A stretch of 64,000 bases of DNA from Geobacter sp. DSM 9736 (lineage in GTDB: Bacteria; Desulfobacterota; Desulfuromonadia; Geobacterales; Geobacteraceae), in NCBI RefSeq assembly GCF_900187405.1, contig NZ_LT896716.1, positions 2,726,743 to 2,790,742 of the forward strand, given 5' to 3'. Positions within the stretch are counted from its first letter, which is position 1; the number at the start of each line of letters is the position of its first letter. Made by a program: the position numbers and the translations under genes. Of the stretch, positions 9,701 to 17,157 are shown piece by piece. The notes beneath the pieces were generated by a model. That model was not told the origin of the DNA. It worked only from the letters and a program-made list of their open reading frames with translations, and ran no database searches.

Positions 9701-10017
9701 TTCTGGCCTACCAGAAACCTGACCGTCACGATTCCCATGCCAGGCCTGCTCATGGAGTAGACGTATTCCACCCCCTTTATCTCCCACATCTTCTTCTCGA
9801 AGGGGATGACCACCCGCTCCTCGACCTCTTTAGGAGTGCTTCCCGGGAGAGGGAGGTAGATGTCCACCATGGGCACGGAGATCTGTGGTTCCTCCTCCCG
9901 CGGAGTAGTCGTCACCGCGTATATTCCGAGGAGAAGCGACGCCGCCACAAGAAGAGGCGTGAGTTTGGAGTCGATGAACGCGCGGGCTATCTTCCCCGCG
10001 AACCCTAGGTTCGTCAT
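6793..10017 (-). CDS. RND efflux transporter permease
   Basis: From the ATG at 10017 (AGGAG six bases upstream) the protein has 1074 residues, normal for an RND pump. It shows one N-terminal membrane helix (LLVAASLLLGIYAV), two large periplasmic loops, and the twin aspartates of TM4 in [14 protein letters not shown] that carry protons in drug-type pumps. The N-terminal TTPREEEPQISVPMVDI belongs to a subfamily often annotated acriflavin resistance. It forms an inner-membrane trimer with the adaptor and outer-membrane factor encoded just upstream. Substrate is unknown; the downstream sulfur-related genes and ArsR regulator hint at a thiol-reactive or metalloid compound. Confidence 0.95.
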   Translation of the reverse strand: MTNLGFAGKIARAFIDSKLTPLLVAASLLLGIYAVTTTPREEEPQISVPMVDIYLPLPGSTPKEVEERVVIPFEKKMWEIKGVEYVYSMSRPGMGIVTVRFLVGQNMEESLVKLYNKVMSNRTLLPPGAGEPMVSPKSIDDVPIVTLTLWSERYGHYELRRVAAELCDELKKEQDVAETEIKGGLSRQLRVRLDAGRLAAYRLSPLQVVGALQKGNKVLPAGSVAVGNRDYLLDTGNFLSDADAVKRLVVAVHDGKPVHLSDVASVEDGPEEPKDYVFFSTGPAAKSHTAGGLSAAADGEARYPAVTISVAKRKGANATRVAEALLKRVEHVRGKVIPGEVQVTVTRNYGETAKEKNDELLFHMFLAAISVTILITLFMGWRAGAVAAIAIPVTLALTMLVFNLIGYTLNRITLFALIFSIGILVDDAIVVVENIHRYFTTTRFRPLEAAIRAVDEIGNPTVLATFAVIASILPMWFVGGLMGPYMRPIPIGASTAMLLSMFIAFIVTPYYAYRLMKGASHDDAAEPEDSRLTRFYRKMMGALIHRRRLRYSFLTAVVLLLLLSCSMLYFRLVTVKMLPFDNKNELQVILDAPDGTPLEDTAKIAAELGDALQKVPEVVNFQTYVGVSSPFNFNGLVRHYYLRQAPHVADLQVNFVHKKERSDQSHDLAKRIRVHLKPIADRYGARIKIAEIPPGPPVLSTLVAEVYGPDQESRHSIARQTREIFKNTPGVVDTDWYVEEDREKYTFAVDREKAALSGIAAGDVVDAVRLAVSGTDAGLLHLPKEKEPVFLNIRLPVEQRTSLASLSAIYLPGAKGPVPLSQLVKVVRGEENKSLYRKNLRSVVYVTGDVAGEIEAPVYAILKMKKEIDGIPLPGGYRIDQRAAVQPWSEDRPGIKWDGEWHITYEVFRDLGLAFAAVMVLIYILVVAWFRDFTTPLVIMVPIPLTLIGILPGHALFGAFFTATSMIGFIALAGIIVRNSIILIDFAELRRREGMPLDEAIIDAGAVRFRPMLLTAAAVIVGSFVIVFDPIFQGLALALMFGEIASTTLSRVTIPILYYMVQSWKQRHEAAPVG

Positions 10018-10045
10018 AGCCTGCTCCTGCCGCTGAACAGGTTTT

Positions 10046-11161
10046 TCATTGTTGCACCCGGGCGCCTTCCGCCACCTTTTCACCTCCACCGGTGACCACT
10101 CTCTCTCCGTGGGCCAATCCGGAAACGATCTCAACCCGGCCTGCCAGCTCACGCCCCGTTTTTACAAGCCGCAGCAAGGCTGAGTTGTCGGTTCCCACGA
10201 CCCATACATAGGAAAGCATTCCCCGCTCCAGAAGCGCTCCTTTCGGGACGACAATGCCGCTGCTCCTACCCACTGCGATTCTGGCCCTCCCGAACATGCC
10301 GGTGCGGAGCCCGTTCCCGGTGATATCTATCTTAACGGTCGCCGTCCTTGTGTCAGGATCGGCCACGGGAGAAACCTCCACCACCCTCCCATGCAACGCA
10401 TCCCCTACACCGTCCACCGAGACCTCCAGCTCCTGCCCCAACCTCAGCCCCGAAGCAAGGTTGTCGGGAACCGACGCTTCGAGGCGGTAATGCTTCTCCT
10501 GCTCTATGGTAACGAGTGGGGTCCCGGGAAAAACCGTTGCGCCCGTTTCGACCGCTTTTGCCGTGACAATGCCGGTCATTGGAGCTGTAATTTTCGAGTA
10601 CCCGGCTATGGTGCCTGCCGCCCTAGCCTGCTCTCGTGCCTGAGCAAGCCGAGCCTCGGCACGCGAGGCACCCTGCTCCGCTACGTCCCGCTCCGTCAGT
10701 CGGGTCTCGTACTCCTGCCGCGTCACTGCCTGCTCAAGGTAGAGTTTTTCGAACCTGCGGAAAGTATCTTCAGCAAGCTTGCGTCGGGCCAAAGCTTCTT
10801 TCACTCCCAGACTGGCCTCTTCCACGGCAGCAGCAGCACCTGCTGCACCGGAAGCATTCTCATCTGCCTGTACAGTTACGAGGAGCTTTCCCTTCGAAAC
10901 GCGTTCCCCTTCCCTGACGTGCACAGCCGTAACAGTACCCGCAACACGGGCAGCAACGGACGCGACGACAGCCGACCTGACGGTACCGGTGGCGGCGAAG
11001 AAATCGGTGATCTCCTCCCGACCCACCTGCTGGATGGCTACACCCCGCACCGTCGGAGGTGCTGGCGGAGGAGCATTGTCGTGTTTGCCGCTGCATCCCG
11101 AAGAGGTCAGCAATACTGCATAAATGCCCGCCACAGCGGCTCCGGCCGAAAGCCTTTTCAC
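10046..11161 (-). CDS. RND periplasmic adaptor (membrane fusion) lipoprotein
   Basis: A 371-residue adaptor with a lipobox LTSSGC near residue 23, a biotinyl-lipoyl-like half (VRSAVVASVAARVAGTVTAV), a helical hairpin rich in Ala/Glu/Arg and the matching half SKITAPMTGIVTAKAVETGA. It bridges the RND pump and the TolC-like channel. The start is GTG at 11161 and overlaps the stop of the outer-membrane gene (GTGA). The pump gene follows after 28 bp. Conserved beta-barrel residues are present, so it is expected to be functional. Confidence 0.93.
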   Translation of the reverse strand: MKRLSAGAAVAGIYAVLLTSSGCSGKHDNAPPPAPPTVRGVAIQQVGREEITDFFAATGTVRSAVVASVAARVAGTVTAVHVREGERVSKGKLLVTVQADENASGAAGAAAAVEEASLGVKEALARRKLAEDTFRRFEKLYLEQAVTRQEYETRLTERDVAEQGASRAEARLAQAREQARAAGTIAGYSKITAPMTGIVTAKAVETGATVFPGTPLVTIEQEKHYRLEASVPDNLASGLRLGQELEVSVDGVGDALHGRVVEVSPVADPDTRTATVKIDITGNGLRTGMFGRARIAVGRSSGIVVPKGALLERGMLSYVWVVGTDNSALLRLVKTGRELAGRVEIVSGLAHGERVVTGGGEKVAEGARVQQ

Positions 11162-12504
11162 CTCATCACCTCCTGAAGAAAGATCCCAGCGGCCCTGAGA
11201 ACTTGGGCGGATGCCAGGATCGCACCGTTCTCAGCGTTGACTACCTGGGTCCTCCCCCTGTTAAGGGAGCTCTGTGCATCGAGGAGGTCCGCCATCGTTG
11301 CCAAAGAGTTCTCGAACCTGAGGCTCAAGAGCCTGACCGCCTCCTCAGCATCCCGTACCGCATGCCGGGCTACCTCCAGGCGCTGCCTCGCCTCCTCTCG
11401 CCGCAAGAGCGCCTCCTCCACCTGGAGGGCAGCTTCCCGTCTCAAATCTTCAAGAGAACACGCCGCGGCATTCCGCAACGCCTTCGCTTTGGAAAGTTCC
11501 CGGTAGCGGCGAAACCCGTCGAAAATTTCCCAGCGAAGGGTCAGTCCTGCCGCCCACGAGTCGTTGTCGCGGCCGAAAGGGTAGTCCCGGTCGTTCATCT
11601 GGAATGCGGCGTTTGCGTACAGCGTCGGAAGATAGGTTTTAAAAGCGAGATCTACCCCCGCATCCGCCAGCGCGACTGCCGCCTCACCTTCCTTTAAGTC
11701 CACCCTCCGGTCCAGTGCCGACTGCAGCAACTCCTCTGCACTCTCGGTGGCGACGGCAAACTCGGCGATATCATGCACATCGACCAAAACCCCGGGCTTT
11801 TCCCCCATCAGACGGGCGAGGCCAAGCTTTGCGAGTCTGACGTTGTTTCTTGCCGAAAGCCGTAGCTGCTCCATTTCGGAGAGAAATGTTCGGGCCCTCA
11901 GTTCGTCCGACTTCAGTCCAGTTCCGGCAGCGCTCCGCGCTACCGCGACGCGGTAGTGCTCCGAAGCGTTCCGCACCGCATCTTCCGCCGAAGCGGCCAG
12001 GGCCTTGGCGAGCCTGATTTCGAGAGCTGCACGGTACGCCGCAAAGACAACATCCTCCCGCCTCCCGGCCAGCTGAAGATCGTGCTGATCAAGTTCCTTA
12101 TCAGCCAGTTCGACACCACCTGCGATACGCGCATCAAATAGAGGCAATTCCAAGGAGACTCCGGTGCGGAAATCGCCATGAGAAGAGGGATTATTGAGAT
12201 TGTCGATTATAAAATCCTGCTCGGTGAAACGTCCCTGATCGAGCTTCATCATGAACGTCCGGGTCGGGGCGTTGGAGACGGATCCGCTCTCTTCGATGGC
12301 GATGCTCGGGTAGTAGCGGCTGCGCCGGCTGGCCGCTGCATGCTCGGCGGCTGTTCGCCGATGGCCAGCCGACCGAATTACGAGGTTTCGCTCCAGTGCG
12401 AGGCTGATAGCCTCACGGAGAGTTACGGTGCGCTCCGCGCTCCACGTAACGGAGGGGGGAACCAGCGCCAAAAATAGAAGAACTGCCGCTGCTGCCTGAT
12501 TCAT
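11158..12504 (-). CDS. TolC-family outer membrane efflux protein
   Basis: The ATG at 12504 gives 448 residues with a signal peptide (AAAAVLLFLALVPPSVTWSA) followed by two OEP repeats; TVTLREAISLALERN is the usual first-helix signature. It forms the trimeric outer-membrane channel of the pump. Much longer open frames extend upstream but lack a signal peptide and run through the promoter region. It is the first gene of the eight-gene run 12504 to 4535, with GTGA overlap to the adaptor gene. Confidence 0.92.
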   Translation of the reverse strand: MNQAAAAVLLFLALVPPSVTWSAERTVTLREAISLALERNLVIRSAGHRRTAAEHAAASRRSRYYPSIAIEESGSVSNAPTRTFMMKLDQGRFTEQDFIIDNLNNPSSHGDFRTGVSLELPLFDARIAGGVELADKELDQHDLQLAGRREDVVFAAYRAALEIRLAKALAASAEDAVRNASEHYRVAVARSAAGTGLKSDELRARTFLSEMEQLRLSARNNVRLAKLGLARLMGEKPGVLVDVHDIAEFAVATESAEELLQSALDRRVDLKEGEAAVALADAGVDLAFKTYLPTLYANAAFQMNDRDYPFGRDNDSWAAGLTLRWEIFDGFRRYRELSKAKALRNAAACSLEDLRREAALQVEEALLRREEARQRLEVARHAVRDAEEAVRLLSLRFENSLATMADLLDAQSSLNRGRTQVVNAENGAILASAQVLRAAGIFLQEVMR

Positions 12505-12534
12505 CGTCGCCTCTGGCTGACAAATATATAGCGA

Positions 12535-12577
12535 AAAATATATATATGAGCGTCGCTTGTCAAGCAGTTTAATTATA
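12535..12577 (-). promoter_or_regulatory. Promoter candidates for the efflux/sulfur operon
   Basis: Read on the minus strand, TTGACA (12563-12558) stands 15-17 bp ahead of TATATT or TATTTT in an alternating AT tract, about 30-35 bp before the outer-membrane factor start. A second -10-like TATAAT lies at 12577-12572. CGCTcATATATAT and CGCTATATAT recur here as direct repeats and could be operator half-sites. No regulator binding is shown by sequence alone. Confidence 0.5.
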
Positions 12578-12639
12578 CCTGCTGCAGCACAAGTTGAAAC
12601 CGCTCCGGAAATTAGGTCCGAGAAACCTTCAGCGGAGCC

Positions 12640-12659
12640 GTTCCATAGATACATGGAAC
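12640..12659. promoter_or_regulatory. Palindrome GTTCCAT-N6-ATGGAAC, possible operator
   Basis: Perfect 7-bp inverted arms separated by 6 bp lie in the divergent region between the efflux operon (start 12504) and the DUF2062 gene (start 12715). The size fits a dimeric repressor site. The nearest regulator gene is the ArsR-family member at the end of the efflux operon, which makes it a candidate ligand; this is inference. Confidence 0.4.
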
Positions 12660-12714
12660 ATTTGACAAAGACATGAACGGCACTTAGACTGGGCAAAACT
12701 TCCGGAGGTGGGTA

Positions 12715-13203
12715 TTGCTGAACAAGGAGCAGTGGAAAAAGAGGGCGAAGGAGATTCTTTCTCTGGACAGCCATCCCGGACATATTGCCGCGGGATTCGC
12801 GGTGGGTGTCTTCATCAGCTTCACCCCCTTTTTCGGCTTGCACACCCCTATGGCTGTCGCCGCTGCCTTCATCTTCCGCCTCAACAAGCTGACCTGTCTG
12901 ACCGGCGCCTGGATCAACACCCCCATTACGGTAGTGCCCGTTCTCGGGATAAGCTATAAACTCGGAAGAGTCATGCAGGGTCTTCCTCCAATGGAACTGA
13001 AGGTCAGGGGGCTGGAATGGCAATACCTGAAGGGGCATGCCGCCTCCCTCATCCTCGGGTCATCGGTCATCGGGTTCATAGCTGCGATAGCTGGATACTT
13101 CGCATGCTACTACATAGTAGTAAGGTTCAGGCAGAAGGATGAGGCGCTTGCGGAGTTGACGCAGGAAATGGAAGAGGTAGGAGAAGAACTGGACGAGAAA
13201 TAG
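12715..13203 (+). CDS. DUF2062 membrane protein
   Basis: The start is TTG at 12715, supported by GGAGG seven bases upstream; the product has 162 residues. The DUF2062 signature HPGHIAAGFAVGVFISFTPF is at about 20-39, with hydrophobic helices around 25-55, 60-80 and 108-130 and a charged acidic C-terminus. The family is widespread in proteobacteria, sometimes fused to glycosyltransferases, and has no firm function. It is transcribed alone towards the Pit gene and shares a terminator with it. Confidence 0.88.
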   Translation: MLNKEQWKKRAKEILSLDSHPGHIAAGFAVGVFISFTPFFGLHTPMAVAAAFIFRLNKLTCLTGAWINTPITVVPVLGISYKLGRVMQGLPPMELKVRGLEWQYLKGHAASLILGSSVIGFIAAIAGYFACYYIVVRFRQKDEALAELTQEMEEVGEELDEK

Positions 13204-13212
13204 CGGAAGGAA

Positions 13213-13236
13213 AAAGGGAGGCAACCGCCTCCCTTT
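13213..13236. terminator. Bidirectional terminator between DUF2062 and pit genes
   Basis: Ten-bp stem AAAGGGAGGC / GCCTCCCTTT with an AACC loop lies directly between two convergent genes. A-rich and T-rich flanks on the two sides suit termination in both directions. Confidence 0.85.
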
Positions 13237-13237
13237 G

Positions 13238-14239
13238 CTATCTGCCGAGGAGCGGAGCGAGCACGCTGTATGTGATGAAAGCCATCAGCGCGGAAGCCGG
13301 AATGGTGAGTACCCATGCCCAAAGAATGCGATACGCCACGTTCCAGTTAACGGCGGTGAGACGTTTGGACAGACCTACGCCGAGAATGGTGGACGTGATA
13401 ATGTGAGTGGTGCTGACCGGCATTCCTATTGAGGATGCACCGAGAATGACACCCGCCGAGGCTGTCTCTACGCAGAAGCCATGGACCGGCTGGAGCTTTA
13501 CGAAGTCTTTCCCCACCGTCTTGATGATCCGCCATCCCCCGGCGGCAGTCCCGAGCCCCATTGCAAGCGCGCATGCGAACTTCACCCACATCGGTACCGC
13601 AAATACCGGAAGAGCCCCGTAACTTACTAGTGCCATAGTGATGACACCCATCGATTTCTGTGCGTCCGCCGTCCCGTGAGAGAACGCCATGAAGGCCGCC
13701 GACATGACCTGCATTTTGCGGAAGTGGTTGTTGAGGGCTCCTGGCGCGTGGTTTCGAAAAGTCCAGAGAAGCAAGACCATTACGGCGAAACCGATTATGG
13801 TACCGACTACCGGAGAGAGAACCAGCGCAAGAACGATCTTCTTGAGCCCCGCCCAGTGAAGAGCCGCCACTCCCTTGTGTGCTATCACCGCGCCCATTAT
13901 GCCGCCGATGATCGCGTGGGAAGATGAAGAGGGAAGACCATAGTACCAGGTTATGAGGTTCCAGATTATGGCACCCATTACACCTGCGAATACGACCATC
14001 TGCGTTACGTTGTCCTTGTCGACGATCCCTTTGCCGATAGTGGCAGCTACCTTTGTGGAAACCATGGCGCCGGCAAAGTTCAGAATGGCGGCCATGAAGA
14101 TGGCGGCCTTGACTGTGAGCGCCCGCGTCGACACGCAGGTGGCGATGGCGTTGGCAGTGTCGTGAAAGCCGTTGATATAGTCGAATACCAGCGCCGCCAG
14201 AATGACCAGCACTAGCATCAGAAATGCGGTATCAGGCAT
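13238..14239 (-). CDS. pit: Low-affinity inorganic phosphate transporter (Pit family)
   Basis: A 333-residue inner-membrane transporter of about ten helices, with the PiT signatures DYINGFHDTANAIATCV near the N-terminus and MPVSTTHIITSTILG near the C-terminus, and SSSHAIIGGIMGA in the middle. It takes up phosphate with a divalent cation using the proton gradient. It overlaps the upstream DUF47 gene by 8 bp, the usual pairing for this transporter type. Confidence 0.93.
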   Translation of the reverse strand: MPDTAFLMLVLVILAALVFDYINGFHDTANAIATCVSTRALTVKAAIFMAAILNFAGAMVSTKVAATIGKGIVDKDNVTQMVVFAGVMGAIIWNLITWYYGLPSSSSHAIIGGIMGAVIAHKGVAALHWAGLKKIVLALVLSPVVGTIIGFAVMVLLLWTFRNHAPGALNNHFRKMQVMSAAFMAFSHGTADAQKSMGVITMALVSYGALPVFAVPMWVKFACALAMGLGTAAGGWRIIKTVGKDFVKLQPVHGFCVETASAGVILGASSIGMPVSTTHIITSTILGVGLSKRLTAVNWNVAYRILWAWVLTIPASALMAFITYSVLAPLLGR

Positions 14240-14849
14240 TCTTTACCACCACGCTTTCAAGGATGTTAGCCGCGTCCTCGCATTTGTCGGTGGCGCGTTC
14301 CAGCGTTTCGTATATCTCTTTCCACTTGATGAGCTGGATCGGGTCCTTCTCTTCGTCAAACAGCCTGCTTATCGCTTCCCGGCAGACCCGGTCGGCTTCG
14401 TTCTCGATGGCGTTGACCTCCACGCAGTGCTCGTAGATGTGCTCGAATTTCCCACCCAGGTGCGCAACTGCCTTCTCTACTGCACGGCTACCCTGAAGGA
14501 TGTGGAAGGCCAGTTCCTTCGCTTCAGGAGTAGGCTTTTCCACGTTGTACATGATGAACCGCTGGGATGAGGCGTCTATAAGGTCGAGAATGTCGTCGAG
14601 GGCCGATGCCAGGGCGTAGATGTCCTCGCGGTCCAGAGGTGTAACGAAGCTTTTGTTCAGCTTCTTGATTATCTCATGGGTCAAAGAGTCCCCACGATGC
14701 TCCACATCCTTGATCTTGCGCTGGCTTGCCTGCGGGTCATCGTAGTTGTCGAGCATATCCTTGAACAGTTCAGCGCCTTCGATTATGTTGGCCGCCATTT
14801 CCTTGAACAGCTGAAAGAATTTTTCTTCCTTCGGGATCAGTCCGAACAT
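14232..14849 (-). CDS. DUF47/PhoU-like Pit accessory protein
   Basis: A 205-residue all-helical cytoplasmic protein of the DUF47 family (start MFGLIPKEEKFFQLF; later KDVEHRGDSLTHEI and EDIYALASALDDILD). These proteins are PhoU-like and are paired with Pit transporters, presumably regulating uptake. GGAGGAAA precedes the ATG at 14849. Translation is coupled to the transporter gene through an 8-bp overlap. Confidence 0.92.
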   Translation of the reverse strand: MFGLIPKEEKFFQLFKEMAANIIEGAELFKDMLDNYDDPQASQRKIKDVEHRGDSLTHEIIKKLNKSFVTPLDREDIYALASALDDILDLIDASSQRFIMYNVEKPTPEAKELAFHILQGSRAVEKAVAHLGGKFEHIYEHCVEVNAIENEADRVCREAISRLFDEEKDPIQLIKWKEIYETLERATDKCEDAANILESVVVKNA

Positions 14850-15056
14850 GAGTTTCCTCCAAAAACATTGGGGCTATTGAAACCTGTCACTCATAGCACA
14901 AATCACCCCTCATTCCCATAAGAAATATTACCCGACAGATCATGAAGGCTCTTGCGATACCCGGTTTTATCTTGATTTAGCTTCATATATCGCATATCTT
15001 CCTACCGCATTCTGGCCGGCGCAAGCGGCCCATTCCCGCATCCCCTGAGAGGCTGT

Positions 15057-15869
15057 ATGAACCTCTTCCATGCCGCATTTCTGGGTGCCCTGCAAGGCCT
15101 CACCGAGGTCCTCCCAATCAGCAGCTCGGCACACCTGATCCTCGTCCCCTGGCTTCTCCGATGGCCCGCGTCGGGACTGACCTTCGATGTAGCTCTCCAC
15201 CTCGGAACCTTCATTGCGCTCTCCATATACTTCCGGCGCGACATCGTCGAACTGGTGGGAAATTTTTTCAGGTCCATCCGGGAAAAAAAAGCAGATTCTC
15301 CCACTGACCGGCTCCCTTTCTACATTATCGCCGGAACTATCCCCGCCGCAATTGTGGGCAAAGCCCTTGAAGGCCACATTGAGGAAATTTTCCGGAAAAG
15401 CCCGGTCCTGATCGCGTGCTTTCTCATCGTATTCGGCCTGATCCTCGCCCTGAGCGACTCCAAAGGCACTAAACGGCTCAGCCTCGAGAGAATCACTCTC
15501 AAGGCTGCGATGATTATCGGGATTGCACAGTGCCTGGCGCTCATCCCCGGAGTATCCCGCTCCGGAATCACCATCACCGCTGCGCTCTTCATCGGCTTCA
15601 ACCGTGAAGCGGCCGCCCGCTTCTCCTTCCTCCTTTCTCTCCCGATCGTTGCAGCCGCGGCATTCCTGGAGCTGGGCGACCTTGTACGCAGCGGCATCCC
15701 GGAAGGGGAGACAGGCGGGCTGGTCGTCGGCATGGCATCATCGGCCATCTTCGGCTATATCAGCGTCGCTTTTCTTCTGAATTTCGTTAAACGCAGCTCC
15801 CTCTATCCCTTCGTCTGGTATCGAATAGCGGCAGGAACGGCATTGCTACTGTTTCTTACAGCTTCCTGA
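15057..15869 (+). CDS. uppP: Undecaprenyl-diphosphate phosphatase
   Basis: A 270-residue membrane protein with the BacA/UppP active-site motifs LPISSSAHLILVPWL (about 20-34) and PGVSRSGITITAAL (about 161-174). It dephosphorylates undecaprenyl pyrophosphate to recycle the lipid carrier of peptidoglycan and surface-polysaccharide synthesis, and confers bacitracin tolerance. About eight membrane helices are visible. The radC-like gene follows closely in the same direction. Confidence 0.95.
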   Translation: MNLFHAAFLGALQGLTEVLPISSSAHLILVPWLLRWPASGLTFDVALHLGTFIALSIYFRRDIVELVGNFFRSIREKKADSPTDRLPFYIIAGTIPAAIVGKALEGHIEEIFRKSPVLIACFLIVFGLILALSDSKGTKRLSLERITLKAAMIIGIAQCLALIPGVSRSGITITAALFIGFNREAAARFSFLLSLPIVAAAAFLELGDLVRSGIPEGETGGLVVGMASSAIFGYISVAFLLNFVKRSSLYPFVWYRIAAGTALLLFLTAS

Positions 15870-15911
15870 TCTGTGACCGATAAACGTACGGACGAACAAT
15901 GGGGAGGGATG

Positions 15912-16598
15912 ATGGGAGGAGGAATCAAGAATTGGCCCGAGGAGGAGCGTCCCCGGGAAAAATTCGTCCAGCGGGGTCCCGAGGCACTTACTGACGCTGA
16001 ATTGCTTGCGCTCATCATAAGAACGGGGGATTCCGTCGGAAAGCGGAGCGCCATCGACCTTGGACGCGCGCTCCTGCAGGAATTCGGCGACCTTCGGACG
16101 CTCGCGCTGACCGGCGTCACCGAAATTTGCCGAATTCCTGGAATGGGTACGGCGAAAGCCGTGTCGGTCAAGGCGGCCCTGGAACTGGGGAACCGCTTCG
16201 GGTCGAAACGCCTGGAGAGCTTCGAACGCTTCACGGCGCCCTCACAGGTGTTTGAGCACTTTCACCACGAGTTCCGGGACCGGCGGAAAGAGTATTTCCT
16301 CGCTCTGCTGCTGGACGGAAAGAACCGCATCATCAAGCGCGTTCAGATATCCGAAGGGTCCCTCAACCAGAGCATCGTCCATCCACGGGAGGTGTTCAAT
16401 CCAGCCGTACGGGAATCGGCAGCCGCAATCATCCTCGTACACAACCACCCCTCCGGCGACCCGACCCCCAGCAGGGAAGACCTGGACATAACCCGCCGCC
16501 TGGCGGAAGCGGGGGAGCTGATGGGAGTAAAGGTGCTTGATCACATCATCATCGGTGACGGAACCTTCATGAGCTTTACTGCACAGGGCATGCTGTAG
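15912..16598 (+). CDS. radC: RadC-family JAB/MPN domain protein
   Basis: An N-terminal helix-hairpin-helix-like region (LTDAELLALIIRTG; ICRIPGMGTAKA) is followed by a JAB domain whose zinc motif reads HNHPSGDPTPSREDLDITRRL. RadC was named for DNA repair, but that role is disputed and the activity remains uncertain. The start is chosen at 15912 because GGGGAGGG lies six bases upstream; ATG 15909 and GTG 15873 are in frame but have poorer spacing or no ribosome site. Homologues begin just before the WPEEERPREK segment, in agreement. Confidence 0.9.
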   Translation: MGGGIKNWPEEERPREKFVQRGPEALTDAELLALIIRTGDSVGKRSAIDLGRALLQEFGDLRTLALTGVTEICRIPGMGTAKAVSVKAALELGNRFGSKRLESFERFTAPSQVFEHFHHEFRDRRKEYFLALLLDGKNRIIKRVQISEGSLNQSIVHPREVFNPAVRESAAAIILVHNHPSGDPTPSREDLDITRRLAEAGELMGVKVLDHIIIGDGTFMSFTAQGML

Positions 16599-16621
16599 CA
16601 AACCTGGGTGGCACCCAACAC

Positions 16622-17074
16622 TCACGTAAGGAAATTCACCACTATCCCCTTGATGCGGACTATCTTGCCGGTAATGGCAATCCGGTCCTTCTGCTCGCTG
16701 ACGATAAGCCGGTACAATTCATCCGCCTCCCGATCGATAACCGCTACGAGCTCGTGCTCGTGAGGTGTTATTCCTGAGCTCCTGACCCGCTCCACGCGAT
16801 AGGCCTGGCTGCTGGCCTTCTTGGCGAAGGAGCTCAGAAGATCGCGAAAAGCGCGGAAGTTGGCGACTGTCGGCTCCCGGTCGAGAGTTACGGCGGCCCG
16901 GTCTATTTCCTCCTTCAACTCGTGCAGTTCAAGCCCCACGTCCTGCAGTTCCGCCACCCTTGCACTTAGGCGCGTTGCAAACAGAGATCCGGCATTGTCG
17001 GCTCCTCTGGAAGAGGCTTTTGTCTTTTTCTTCTTCTCCACTTCGGTGGAAGGAAGATTGTCGTTGATCCGCAT
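16622..17074 (-). CDS. YaaR-family (DUF327) protein
   Basis: With the ATG at 17074 (GGAG six bases upstream) the product is 150 residues and mostly helical. It starts with a Lys-rich disordered stretch. The middle segment LELHELKEEIDRAA and the C-terminal VSEQKDRIAITGKIVRIKGIVVNFLT-like end match the DUF327 family. Function is unknown. It lies 57 bp beyond hypE on the same strand and may be read through from the hyp genes. Confidence 0.78.
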   Translation of the reverse strand: MRINDNLPSTEVEKKKKTKASSRGADNAGSLFATRLSARVAELQDVGLELHELKEEIDRAAVTLDREPTVANFRAFRDLLSSFAKKASSQAYRVERVRSSGITPHEHELVAVIDREADELYRLIVSEQKDRIAITGKIVRIKGIVVNFLT

Positions 17075-17157
17075 CCCATTCTCCGAACGGCTGCACTTCA
17101 TCGCTCAAGGCGGTGCAGCCCATGAATATTCGAGCGTAGCTGTCAATGGCCCCAGTA

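Noticed and set aside
12505..13038. Long N-terminal extension of the first outer-membrane factor
   Set aside because: The extension crosses the promoter and the divergent DUF2062 gene; the signal peptide marks the start at 12504.
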